Made by a program: the position numbers and the translations under genes
Assembly: GCA_963932145.1 (NCBI GenBank)
Contig: OZ010574.1
Coordinates: 58,796,732-58,860,731, forward strand
Reading direction: 5' to 3'
Length of the DNA stretch: 64,000 nt
Origin: Acanthosepion lycidas
Lineage: Eukaryota; Mollusca; Cephalopoda; Sepiida; Sepiidae
The notes under the pieces: generated by a model
What the model saw: only the letters and a program-made list of their open reading frames with translations
Database searches by the model: none
What the model was told of the DNA's origin: nothing
Part shown: positions 12,033-23,344 of the stretch, in pieces
Layout: each line of letters begins with the position of its first letter
How positions within the stretch are numbered: position 1 is the first letter of the stretch

Positions 12033-12400
12033 CTTCCATCTTCAAGATTAAAACCAACTAATGAAAATATGTCCATTTAGACAGAATTATTTTCAAAATA
12101 TATGCTGATGTAATACCTATCATAATAGCATCAACACACCTAATACCATTTTATGGTGAAAACAGAAGGCACTTCTTGATTAAACTAATACAAAGAACAA
12201 AGAAACATTATCTTGAAAATTATGATGAAATTTAAAAATAATTCATTAGTCAACAAGGTAAAACTCTACAAAACTGCTGTTGTTTCAATAGTAAAAGGAA
12301 TAACTGTTTATATACACAAAAAATTACAGTGAATAGAATTTAGTAGTTTATTTAGTATACCAATTGGTGGTGTCTAGTCCACAAATCCAAAAAACTAGTT
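12033..12400 (-). repeat. inverted repeat arm A2 (partner 7275-7674)
   Basis: Inverted partner of the intron 1 arm, separated from it by about 4.4 kb that includes exon 2. It differs by a 32-base gap and scattered substitutions. It runs directly into the GIY-YIG-like remnant. Confidence 0.8.
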
Positions 12401-12930
12401 GCCACCAATAGCATTTCTAACAACACAAAATTCATAATCCTACCTTGTAACACTCTACAAAATTTGTAAATAATTCAGTTATACTTAATACTGGGCTATT
12501 TACCACCACATCCAAGACAGAGTAATACTTAGGAAAAAAAATTCCACACCTCTTCAGATTGTGTTATTTATCAAATAAATTGCTTACAATGTAAAAGCAT
12601 TTATGTTAGAGAGACATCATGAGATTTAAAAGCCTGTATCTACAAACACGAGAGATTTACATTTAGACAACCATTCAAACTCTCTCATATTACACAGGAA
12701 TAGAATTGGCCATAACCTTTTTACAAATGCCACCCTAATTAAAAAAGACCATAATTCTTTTCTGTCAAAAAGGGCTTACTAATAACATTATTACCAACTA
12801 TAAATAAGTATCAAGAACATATTACATCACCAACATTTATTGAATTCATTCTTAAAGAATCTAATGTATGTTTATCTAAAACAAATGGTCTGTACATAAA
12901 TGTTTTCAAATCAACATGCAAAAAAAACAA
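12400..12930 (+). mobile_element. possible GIY-YIG-type retroelement remnant (Penelope-like)
   Basis: Near 12555-12700 the + strand reads LIYQINCLQCKSIYVRETS, close to the pattern (V/I)IY-I-C-x2-C-x3-Y(V/I)GET that opens GIY-YIG nuclease domains at the C-terminus of Penelope-like elements. It continues as DLKACIYKHE. One Gly of the GET core is changed (RET) and stops interrupt the frame soon after, so it is inactive. The match is short, and the call is tentative. Confidence 0.4.
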
Positions 12931-13599
12931 CAAACACAATGTCTACTAGAAACGTGCATGCACACACACACCTATGAATACATATTATCGTCTGAATCCT
13001 GCCTAGACAAAATTATTATATACTTACATAAACTAATATTTGATTTCTTGAAACTTCAAATGGACACATCTCTCCTTGAACTAGGAATGCCATGAATTAT
13101 ACTAATGTTCAACAAGTCGAATGCACATGAAACATGATTAACCAAAGTTCTAAATTAATTGCTTGGAGTATTAGTAACACTTTTCATTCTACATTATTAA
13201 CACAGTAATTTCCCTTGGTCATCTTTTATTTTCTTTGAAGTATCATTTTTAAATCATCTATTATGATTGTTATAACAACAAAAGAAGCAGGATGTAATGT
13301 AAATTTTAAGTGCAATTACATTAAAAGCTTATATTATTGATGGAATTATCAACCTTTTTTTTTTTTTTTTTTTTTTTGTGTTAACTATAAGAATAAATTT
13401 AAAATTTCTTTACCCAATATTTTATTTGCAAAAATAAAAGCTCAATATATTTAATTCTGGTTTATATGTAATTTATTGGTAAGTTTATCTTTTATCAAAT
13501 TCAAGCCACAATTTAGTTAGTACTATTTATTTGTGACATCTCTTCATATGTGATGTCATTATACTATATTTTGCATGCTAATTATCTAAATGTTTTCTT

Positions 13600-13860
13600 T
13601 AATAGTTGTAGCATAATGCTTGTCAGCACAGAAAATGGAATCATTGATCAGAATTCCAACTGACATCTGATGTATTCACTTGAGCATTCATATCCTTGAG
13701 AAAAGGTATGAATCCATCTCTTCTCTCTCTCTAACTCTGAGTTAAAAAGCAGGGTAAACTGGGCACTCTAGCTTTTGATGGCAACCAATCAAGAATGGGG
13801 AACCTCTCTGCTATTACACCCCCCTCCCCAAGAATTCATGGCAATTTAGACAAAAAAAAA
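13600..13860 (+). mobile_element. SINE-like repeat (shares body with 33210-33470)
   Basis: The block GAGAAAAGGTATGAATCCAT and the following AAACTGGGCACTCTAG-like region near 13685-13780 recur in order at 33310-33390 beside a tRNA-like head. The copies are diverged. The region before it (12930-13600) is AT-rich with nothing recognised. Confidence 0.45.
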
Positions 13861-14129
13861 ATGTGGAACTACCGAGGGGACATAGCATTAAAAATTAAAA
13901 AAAAACAAACAAACAATAGAAACAAGCATAGAATTTATTTTGTGGTTTATTCAGGAATAAGAATAAAATTTTAGTTTTGTTTCTTAATGTACCTTTTCTC
14001 ACAAAATGACCTGTTTCAGGGACTTTTTTTTTTTTTTTTGTTTAATTCACAAATTTGTTTCAATATTCTTACAAGTATATTTCTTTTGTATTTATGTGCT
14101 GCTACTTTTATTTTATTATATGCGTTGCT

Positions 14130-14470
14130 ACTTGGACCGGTGTGCTTATTTAGGTTGTTATACTCACAGTTGTTGTACCCGCTATCCTCCTTCAGGTATC
14201 TGTCTTTATTCCTGGTAAATTCCATGGAATTTTAAACCAAACCTTTTATTTATTCTATGGTGGTAAATTTTTCTCCTTCTGCTTTCCAAGCTTTGGCGAT
14301 GTTTCATATTAATCTATACTATCCATCTTCACTTTTGTTATTTGTCCATTTCTTCTGCTGAACCAGAGTAGGTGAATCATCAGTACTACCAAACCCAGAG
14401 ATTGAATTCTCAAATGCCAGAGAACCAAATGTTTTAATCCACTAGGCTGTGTCTCTTGAACAATATACCC
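14130..14470 (-). mobile_element. tRNA-derived SINE with CTGAAG/CCGG body, diverged copy
   Basis: In minus orientation: tRNA-like head at about 14465-14365, then a body whose complement on the + strand (TTGTTGTACCCGCTATCCTC, 14171-14190) is a diverged copy of the CTGTTGTATACTCCGGCCTT segment at 20688-20707. It is older than the 20.6 kb copies. Confidence 0.5.
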
Positions 14471-14869
14471 GACATAGATTAAGAAAATCTGGTCAAAATT
14501 CAAAGAAGATTACCAAGTACAATGACACACCAGAAGATGGTCAGAGAATAGAGCAGTCAAATGAATATAATAACCAAAATAAACAGGCTGGTCTGAATGG
14601 CAAGACATAATCATACTGATTTTAAAAGATTTGGGCAAAAATTAATTTTATTTTTTACACAGTGCTTACTTGTAACTAGTAAAATAAAAAAAAAAATTAA
14701 ATATACTTAATATGTTGTTTCTCTTCTTCATTGTATTTAGATTCATTTTTTTTTTAAATTAGTTGACAGCTTCTGCTTGAACCAAACATTACACTGCAGG
14801 TTTGTTGAAATTTGACAATATATTTTTTTGTTTAGTTTCCAGTTAAGATTTTCCAAATTTGTCTTGTAG

Positions 14870-14939
14870 ATTGATGCAAAGTGCTAGTAAAGTAAAGGCG
14901 CCTCCTACAGAGAAATCAATGGCCAATCCTCTCTCTGAA
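14870..14939 (+). CDS. CENPQ: CENP-Q-like kinetochore protein, exon 3
   Basis: Acceptor TTTGTCTTGTAG, donor GAA|GTAAGT. The exon completes an Ile codon and encodes LMQSASKVKAPPTEKSMANP followed by LSE. The KAPP stretch aligns with KVPPKK in vertebrate CENP-Q, directly downstream of the leucine-rich helix. The start phase is 2 and the end phase 0. Confidence 0.65.
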
Positions 14940-15439
14940 GTAAGTGGGTATTTTATTTCTTCAGTACATTTTTTTTAACTATCAGAAATAACTCTAAAAA
15001 CTCTATTTCCTTTTGAAAATGTGTAGTTTTATTCACTTTTATTTTTTTTTTTCAAAAACTGTGCTACAAAAAACATTTTTTTTAAGTTGTCTTTATTTTT
15101 CCAAATGATTTAGGACAATTTTTCACCACTGGATCTGAAAATGACATCCGTTTCTCTCAATCAGATCATATTTTTGTGCTATGTTGAATTTTAAAAAATC
15201 TGATTTTATGACTAAATAGATTACATTTTTGTGACATTATCGATTGAATTTTGTTAATATTTCTCATACAAAATAAGTTTTTAAGAGAAAAAAAATTGTT
15301 TTCTAACACAATTTATTAATTAAATATTACAAACATCGATTACAATAAATTGAATAGTATACATTGACAATTGTAAGTACATGTAAATTGCATGTTACGT
15401 CATCATAGTTCAAAATTCAGGGCTTGAAATTCTGTTTAT

Positions 15440-16990
15440 TTCAACTCTTAGAATGATCAGTGGCAGGGGGTGTCTATCTTCAAAGTTCAGCAGTAATCAG
15501 CCATCATTACCTCATCCCTGATACCTGGTCTCCATCTCTTTCATGTCCTGATGGAATCTCTCCCCCTGTTTGTCCTCATTGATCCCAAATGCTCAGGAAA
15601 CTGATCCATATGCGAGAATAAATAATGCATTTTGATGCTCATGTTGCATCTGAGGTTTCTGATGTTGATAACAATTTCTGTGGAGTTCTTGGCCTTGTTG
15701 TTGCCAAGAAAGTTCTTCACGACCAGAACAAAAGCTTTCCATACTTCCAGTTCCACTTCATACATTTAGTTTTCAAACACTGGATATTTGAGGACCATCA
15801 GTGATGCCAGCTTTGAACTTCTCCATCAATCCCAGAAAAGGCTGGCACAAGTAAGTGAAGCAGCCACTATCCTTGTCCAGATCTTTGAAGTGCTTGATTA
15901 AGCTGAGCTTGATGTGCAGTGGTGTGAAAAGTATCCTGTCTTTATTGCTCTGCAAGGCATAAATTCTTCCCCAACAGGCCAGTCTTTTTTTGTGTAATGC
16001 TGAGCAGTGTCCCTACTATCCCAAGTGCACAGAAAGTATGGATACTTGGTGAACCTTGACTGTTGTCCCAACAAAAAGTTCAACATCTTCAGGTCAACGT
16101 GAATAAACCACTCATGTTGAACATAAAGAATTTTCTCCAGAACATACTTCACTGCTTCATATTTCTCCTTCATTGTAGTTGAGTGAGCATGGGGGGGTAC
16201 ATAGGAAAACTGGTTGCTGTTGTGCAGCTGAGCACTTTCCAGTCATCTTTTGACGCTGTCAATTAACAGTCTCCAATCTTTGTGTACATACTGTGGCAAT
16301 CCAATTTTGTGCAGAAGCTGCACAATATCTGAGCAGTACACCAAGTCCTTCTCTTCAGAGAAAAAAAAATGGAGATACTCTTGATGCCTGTTGCAGTAAA
16401 AGGTGATTTGTGCACTGTCAGAGAAGAGGTTTTTCCTTCAATCTAGATGCCAACAGTTTGGCAAGGGACTTTGAGAAGCTGAGTTTGTGAATGAGATCAT
16501 TTAGTTCCTTTTGGGGGGGAAAAGGATGTGGAGCATCATTGTCAGAAACTGCTTCTTTTCCTTCTTGAATACTTGAGAAATCTTTCTCACTCATGTCAGG
16601 AAATTCTCCAAAGACAGATATAGCAATTTCATCACAATGAGCTACAGGACAATGTGATTATTGAAGATCAGGATACTTGAGGCTGCTCTGGTTCTTTCTA
16701 TTGATCCCAGTCTCATCAATAACAGAGAAGTAGCAGTCAGTGAGTGCTATAGTTTGTTGGCTCCCGCCAAACCATGAGAATTCCAAATTTCGGACGACTT
16801 TTCTTGCCCTTGGTCCACCAATGCAGATACTTGGTACGTGTCTTACATACCATGTGTGGAACCCAAGCTTGATCCTGGTCACCAAGCTGCCGAGTCATTT
16901 CTTGATAGTGTTTATGGAAGTGAATGAGGTCTTGAATATCAGTAGTTCGTGGTATGGCCCTTAGTGGAATCTGAGAGTCTGTTGTTGAGG
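15440..16990 (-). mobile_element. decayed transposon-like protein of an unclassified family widespread in invertebrates
   Basis: On the minus strand, in order from 16960 to 15440, successive frames read pieces of one protein: TKITFYCNRHQEYLHFF-like near 16400, WRLLIDS near 16270, HEWFIHVDLKMLNFLLGQQS at 16110-16050 and KYPYFLCTWDSR. After these come LHIKLSLIKHF near 15910, DGPQI at 15790, VVKNFLGNNKA near 15720 and CNMSIKMHYLFSHMDQFPE near 15630. I recall this order from large uncharacterised proteins repeated in cnidarian, arthropod and mollusc genomes, but I do not know its enzymatic class. Multiple frame breaks make it inactive. No terminal repeats were found. Confidence 0.6.
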
Positions 16991-17609
16991 TCAGACATTG
17001 TGATTTTTATGCTGTTATTCCTGAGAAATTGGCTCCTGAATATATAACTAGTTATTCCTAATTTGCCCTAAAAAGTGACATGGTATGCTTACTACTACAT
17101 CTGCATGATATTTTGGCAGTAGACCTAAATTAAAATGTCTAATAAAACCACCTTTCTGATTTATATTCCATGGTTTTGCATTGTACAGTATAATTTGTGT
17201 GTTTTGAGAAGTAAACACTTTCTTACATATTGTTTGTTTATAAATATTTTGGAGACGTGTTTTAATATTTATGAAGCTATATTTGACTGAAAATACTTCT
17301 GATTGGTTAAAATTAATAAGTTTATAATTAACATAATAATTAGTTTTATTGTGTGAAATATGGTTGCATATTTCGATGCATATTTAGATATTTTAATGGA
17401 CATGACAATAGAAACAAAAACGTAAAAAAACGGCATGTAGCCATAGCTCAAAAAGTTGACCTGATTGAGCAAAACCAATGTGATTTTTGGATTCAGCACA
17501 TCAAAATTGTCTTAAATCAGCTAAAAATATCTGGACAATAAATTTGATGTTGACTAATGCTACTCTTAATTGATTTGAAATTCTAAATTTCAATTATCTC
17601 TTTCTCTAG

Positions 17610-17723
17610 ACAACGTATACTGCAATATCTAAGAATTTGGATGCTACAATTCATTCCCTGAATGAGGCTGTTGAAAAAGAAAAGAACTTATTGAAACAGA
17701 AAGTCTATTTACTTAATAAATAG
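17610..17723 (+). CDS. CENPQ: CENP-Q-like kinetochore protein, last exon
   Basis: Acceptor ATTATCTCTTTCTCTAG. The exon starts in phase 0 and encodes 37 residues, ending AVEKEKNLLKQKVYLLNK before TAG at 17721. It is predicted helical and coiled-coil-like, matching the position of the central coiled coil of CENP-Q (region NIQSLKNKIQIL in human). An AATAAA at 17715-17720 overlaps the end. If this is the true end, the protein lacks the C-terminal part found in vertebrates (TLKAPTL region). Alternatively this is an alternative terminal exon. I found no convincing continuation downstream. Confidence 0.6.
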   Translation, partial: TTYTAISKNLDATIHSLNEAVEKEKNLLKQKVYLLNK

Positions 17724-20630
17724 ATAATTTTTATTGTAAGGAAAGCTGCTCAGGAAGGCAACTTGGCATTTAAATGCTTCTATTCCACAGATGGGAAATT
17801 GACAATTATTATTTTTCTTTCTTTTATGAACAAAAGTCATGCAGAGGAGCATTGACTTGTATCCATCACCCTATGATGCATACATAAGGTCCACATATAA
17901 CAATTCTTCTTGAACCAATGAACCAATCTTGGTTTTAATAACCATAGTACAAGGGACAGTCTCATCAATGACTGTTGAGAAAATGAGAAGAAACTCTTAT
18001 GATGGTCTGTTTGTTGATGTGTAGAACTTGATGTAGCACCAACTTGCAATGTGATTCAGGTAAGTTTTCCATTTCCAAACAAAGCAGATAATTCTCCAAA
18101 TTTCTTAACCTGCTTTGTGGATGGTAAGGATTTATCTAGATGGAGATAAGACACTTTGCACATGGTGGACTAACAAACCCAAGTCCCTGTCTGAATGGTA
18201 CTACATGGTGCCTCACATAATTGAAAAAAAATCAAACACTGCATAAGTCTTGGTTGAAGTATTCCTGCATGAAATCACAAATAGGAATTATGAGAAATTT
18301 GTAAATGGTAAACTTTTGTCACAGGATAGCTCTGATCAAATGGGAATAAGAACTCCTTCAATAAAATGCACAACACTGTTGATAAATTGAACAGATTTAT
18401 TGAATATAAAGAAAAACTGGTTGAATAAAATGCCTCTATAAGCTACTGCAAGTCAAAATGCTCTACTACAGAAGTTGTGACTTGGAGAATTTGGTCGCAA
18501 CTGTTAAAGTGATGTTCAGTCAGTCAACTTCTTTAGTTATGCATTTGTCTTTCTGTGCCAGCCTGGGAATTGCAGGTGTGCTCTTTAGCAATGACTGTCT
18601 TTACAAGCAATTCCAGACTGTTTCAAGGCAAGCTCTCCTACTTGGGTTGCTTCCACCATTTAGAAAAAGAAAAAAAATGACCAAGCTTTATATAGGGAAA
18701 TCTTTTCTGATAACAATAATAACTTCCTCTACTCCAGAAAATGACAATTCACAATGCCCAATTTCATTATCTCCATATTCTCATAAAATGACCAGCTGGC
18801 TTTTCTCACCAGTATTGTAGACAATTCTCACAGAAAGGATCATCTCAATCTTAGGCAATCCTTTGTTTACTTAAGATCTACCGAGATATCTTTCTGTAAA
18901 GATAATTACGTTATTGAGGCTGGTCAATTTAAATAAATCCTAAATCTTGGGGCCTCACACAAGTCATATTTTGTTTCTTTATGTAAAATAACAGATCAAT
19001 ATTTTCTGTGACCACATACATTCTCTACAAATAGCGTATTGTAAACAAAACATCCGAATTCTAAGTTCTCCACAACCCAAGTGATTTAGTCAGCACATTA
19101 ATCATCTTTTACTTATCGACAGGAAGTGGCTAGGGTCAAGAACCTTGAATTTTCATAATTTGACAGAATTTTGTCTAATTAAATCTGTTTGATCCTCCTT
19201 GGAATGGTTCTTAATTTCATTTTATAATTTTAAAGCATAAATTTTAGCATGTTTCGTTTTTAATTTTCTCAACCATTCAACCTGATCCCCTGAGAATTTT
19301 AATAATTATCTAATTAGTAGTCCCTCTAAATCATCATCCTGTAATTTCATGCATTTCAACAGGGCCAGTGTCCTGTTACATTTATACCAAGCCTTACCAC
19401 AACTGACCCCCACAATACAAATGAAGTACAAATTGATAATTTTTCATCTTTATTCAGACTAATTTTGTTGTCATTACATTTCACCTTCCTTACATATTTT
19501 ACCAAAATATCATTCTTGAGCTGAGCTTCAAATTCCTACAAGCATTAGGACTTTTTTTTTTTTTTTTTTTTTACAAGGGAAACTGAAAAAAAAAATCCAG
19601 TTACATATAATGAAATGAACACTCATCAATTTGTCTTTTTGTAAAATACTGAATTCAAATAGTAATTTTGAACTATTGTTCAATTAAATTTAGAATGAAG
19701 TATGATTTTCACTGAATTTTTATTTTTTTTCTTTAGTCAAAGATGAGTTATGATTTTAAAAATAGAATAAAATAAATCCATTAATAAAGTGTTTCGTTTT
19801 TTTAAAATGGGTTTATGCAAATTTAAAGAAACTTTTTTTTCCCCCAATATAACATGTTCATTGTCCTGGATAATTATTCTTGATTTGGAAAGCTGATATA
19901 CTAGGCAAAATTAATTTCTTTATGGAATGGATTAAATTTAACTCTTACACTTATCTAAAATTGAAATAGTATGTCTATATACAAAAGCTCTTGGCAATGT
20001 TTAAAGAATACAATAACTATATCAGAACTTGTTACTTTGGAACAGCAGCTATTTTCAAGCAACTGCAAGATTACTGACTCTGTAATCAGGAAAAAAAAAA
20101 TTGATACTCTGAAATGTTGAGGTTGTCATTCATCCTCAATACAATGTATGTAGTCAATGGCTAACCTCTGTTTTATTTGATTTGTACCTGATTCATACAA
20201 ATCTCCCACATCGTCCATGATCTTTTCTCTTAATACTCACAAATCTTGTTGGAATATGAACATGAACATATTATGATGTGATAATACATTTCCACTGAAG
20301 TTTGTTTGTGTACTGCAAATTTGAGTATAAGGTACATCCTCTGTTGATATTATCTAGAATAAAACTATATTGTTGTATTTCAGTTTACTGTATTGCTACT
20401 AATATAAATACTACTGCTGCTACAACATTGGTAATATTATTCATAATACTAGTGTTTTTATTTATTGTATCTTGTCACAATCTAATCGGGTCATAAGACC
20501 AGGACACACAATCTGCATAAAGATAACATTTTTTTTTATTATTTACTCGTTAATTTTATTTCAGGCATAAATAGACTTCAATTTCTTTTTTTCTTTACAA
20601 TATCCAATCTTATTATCAGTCTAATATCCA
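17724..20630. other. intergenic AT-rich stretch
   Basis: A 120-codon open frame at 18458-18820 (+) has no recognisable motif and is probably chance. No repeats with termini were recognised. Confidence 0.5.
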
Positions 20631-20636
20631 ATCTTA

Positions 20637-20860
20637 TTTGGACTATTGTCCTCATCTTTGTTGCCATATTTATTACAATGTTTTGGCTGTTGTATACTCC
20701 GGCCTTCTTCAGGTTATCTCCTGTTAATTTCCCTTCTGAAAGTTCTGCCTTAACTGGGTATTGAACTCACACTCTTTGGGTCCTGTCACTGGATCTAACC
20801 AACACCTTTATCCACTGTGCTATGTGTCCTTGAGGACATCTGGGTATGAATTTCTGGGTA
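20637..20860 (-). mobile_element. tRNA-derived SINE with conserved body, minus copy
   Basis: The reverse complement shows a tRNA-like head (box A-like TAGCACAGTGGATAAAG at about 20826-20810; box B-like GAGTTCAATACC near 20770-20759). The body CCTGAAGAAGGCCGGAGTAT (20714-20695) follows, then the tail AAATATGGCAACAAAGATGA and GGACAATAGTCC. This gives the family structure: head, conserved body, tail. The body and tail recur at 20980 and 57320-57500. Confidence 0.7.
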
Positions 20861-20879
20861 TTATAAACCATTAACAGCA

Positions 20880-21120
20880 ACCATTAACAGGAGATAACTG
20901 ACATCCATCAAACATGGCACGTGGAACTAGAACAGTCTACCCCAGTGAGCGAAATAAAGGGTTCAGTTTGACATTCCAGCCACCTGAAGAAGGCCGGAGC
21001 ATACAACGGCCGAAACGTAATAAATATGGCGACAAAGATGAGAACAATAGTCCGAATAATGTAAATAATGTACATCTCAGAAATATAGACAGACTTACTA
21101 CTGGTGTTTTCATTTTTAGT
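20880..21120 (+). mobile_element. SINE of the same family, plus copy (head-to-head with the 20637 copy)
   Basis: Body CCTGAAGAAGGCCGGAGCAT at 20983, then ACAACGGCCGAAACG, then the AAATATGGCGACAAAGATGA tail and AATAATGTAAATAATGTACA. It ends near CTCAGAAATATAGACAGAC. An inverted TAACAGGAGATAA block at 20885-20898 mirrors 20716-20730. The two copies therefore form an imperfect inverted pair around the tRNA-like head. Confidence 0.65.
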
Positions 21121-22044
21121 TCCCATGTGTTTTGAAAAATAATTTAATAATGCATTGAATATGATGAAAGAAAAATGCAGATAAATGAATATGAACCAAA
21201 AATTGAGACCTTGTTAAAAAGAAAAAACAGGGGAAAGAATTTAAAAATATGCAGAGCCTTTGCTACCATTCAAATATAAAAGATATAGCAATAACACAAT
21301 GTTGTCAAAAATATGTAAGGGGAACTAAAGATGAAATGGGGGAAACACCAGTAGTATGATTGGATATTATAAAAAAGAAATTGCAATCTATGTAGTGAGA
21401 AGCTGAACAACATAAAATTTAAAAATAAGAATAGATTAACACCCCAAAAGAATTAAATTTTAAACTGTCAGCACACTAACCTATTCCTTTTGAACTATAA
21501 AGGTCAGGAGCATCCAATGGCAAAACACACACACACACAGTAAGTTTTTATGATTATTTTATAAAGTATCACTGGGAACTTTAAAGAAAACCATAAAATG
21601 CATTTTGAACAATTTAAATGCTTTCTGAAGTGAAATTGTTTTTATTTGAAAGATAACAGCCAACTTATAAAAAAAAGTTGCTAGTCATTCATTAAACCTC
21701 CATTCTTGCCAACAAATGAAAATAAATGTGTTAAAAAAAAAAAAAAAATTCTTAAAATCCAGTATTTGTCTATTTGTTTCAAAGTAAATGTGTAAAATTA
21801 AAGAATTGACAGGATTTTATAAAGTATTTTTTGCTTAAAGTATCATAATACATGAGCTGTTATGGCAATAGGAGCCTTCTACTGTTAACACTAGAAAATG
21901 GTATTAAACTTTACATCTTAAAATTCTATCTTTATTTAATAGAAAAAAAAAAAATCCCTTTTGCAAACAGCAAATTGGAGGAATTTCAGAATTGCAATGA
22001 AAAATTACAAGTACATTTTTGTTTTTAAAATAGATATTCAATTT

Positions 22045-22076
<32 letters not shown>

Positions 22077-22800
22077 CAAATGTGAAAGAAAATGATGCAA
22101 ATACCAACTTTGTCTCAAAATCTTTTTGAGTTATTTTAACCTAGATCTCTAAAAGTATCAAGATCAGTGGAAGTAAATCTCAACTGGAAGCAGCTCTTTG
22201 CACAACTACTTGACAAGAAAATCAGTTGATTCATCTAAGACAAAGGAAAGATGAAAAGGCACTCTGTGATTCTGAGTATTTAAACAACTCTAGCAGTTGT
22301 CATGAAGATTAGGTGTACCAAGGCCAATGAGTTGCAGTATATTTTGACTCCAACTTTTACATTTTACAAGTCACTGATATTACATCTCCCTTCAGTGTTG
22401 TGATAAACTCTTTAGCTTCAACAAAGAGCAGAAATAATTTTTATCAGCACATGTTGCACGAGTGGAATCAACATCGATCTTCAGATGGGAGTTTGATGAT
22501 GCATTTGCAGAGGAAATAGTATTTAAGAAAAATGTTCAGATTGAAAATACTTTACAATGTTTTTCTATGTATGTCACTTTTGGTCTAGCATTATTTTTTT
22601 GTATATTCATTTACTATAATAAAAAAAAAAAAAAAACGTATATAGTACACATTGAATTTTTTTTTTTTTTTTTTTTTTTATACTCACGAAAGCAATAAAG
22701 TTCGTCTTTTCTTTTGATTTTTTTTTTTTTTTTTTCTTTTAATCTTAAGCATGCATTGTGAATTTATTTCTTGAAAAACAAATCTTTTCTACTTCTGTCA
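21120..22800. other. intergenic AT-rich stretch with homopolymer runs
   Basis: Contains (CA)n near 21524-21538, and T or A runs at 22048-22076, 22620-22636, 22660-22679 and 22718-22735. No genes seen. Confidence 0.6.
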
Positions 22801-22814
22801 TTCTATCCCCAGAT

Positions 22815-23137
22815 GAAGCGAGCTAAAGAAAGAAAAATGCATGAAGGGAGCATTATTAAAATGCATCAATTGTATAGAAACTTTTACTACAGAGGCTGGA
22901 GAAGTTTATGAATCCAAATCCTTGTCAAAGAAATTCAACTTCAAGCAATTTGACAAATTACTTCAAGTGATAAAGAACATAAGGAAGAATATATTCTGTA
23001 GCCATAAAAGATGTTGGCCTATGGCCAAACAAGATTAGCAATGACATGGATCTTTCTGGTGCATCTGTGATTCAAAATCTAGATTCAGATTTTGCTGAAG
23101 TAATTCATCAAAGTATCAATCAAAAGACAAACTAGAA
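22815..23137 (+). pseudogene. coding-like remnant after a good splice acceptor, family not recognised
   Basis: A polypyrimidine tract and TTCTATCCCCAG precede an open stretch. Three frames are used in turn: MKRAKERKMHEGSIIKMHQL first, then EVYESKSLSKKFNFKQFDKL with VIKNIRKNI, then KDVGLWPNKISNDMDLSGAS to DFAEVIHQSINQKTN and a stop at 23137. The shifts suggest a decayed coding sequence. The charged helix with a CW/LWP-like motif faintly recalls the C-terminus of pogo/Tigger-like transposases, but I cannot confirm this. It does not splice sensibly to the CENP-Q-like exon upstream. Confidence 0.3.
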
Positions 23138-23344
23138 AACTAACATATCTGTTAGTACTTTTTTTTTTTTTTTTAACTTCTAAATGGTGAAAGAATGTTA
23201 AGATGGTGGAAACTGAATCCCAGAATATTTGACCGAGCATGAATCCCAGAATTTCACACAGTGGCAGGAGTGTGAAATTAGGATTTCTTATGGAGCAACA
23301 ATTGATTTTAAAAAAAAAAAAAAAGAAAAAAAGTCAATGAGAGT

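Noticed and set aside
17837-18049. Cys/His-containing 70-codon open frame on the - strand
   Set aside because: No recognisable motif spacing and no supporting context.
18458-18820. 120-codon open frame on the + strand
   Set aside because: No recognisable domain, no coding-like composition, and no splice or promoter context; probably chance.
20984-21015. Hammerhead-ribozyme-like core in the SINE body: CTGAAGA, a 5-bp stem, then GAAA
   Set aside because: There is an extra A before stem II, and no good stem III partner with a cleavage triplet was found. Other copies in the window do not preserve the pairing.
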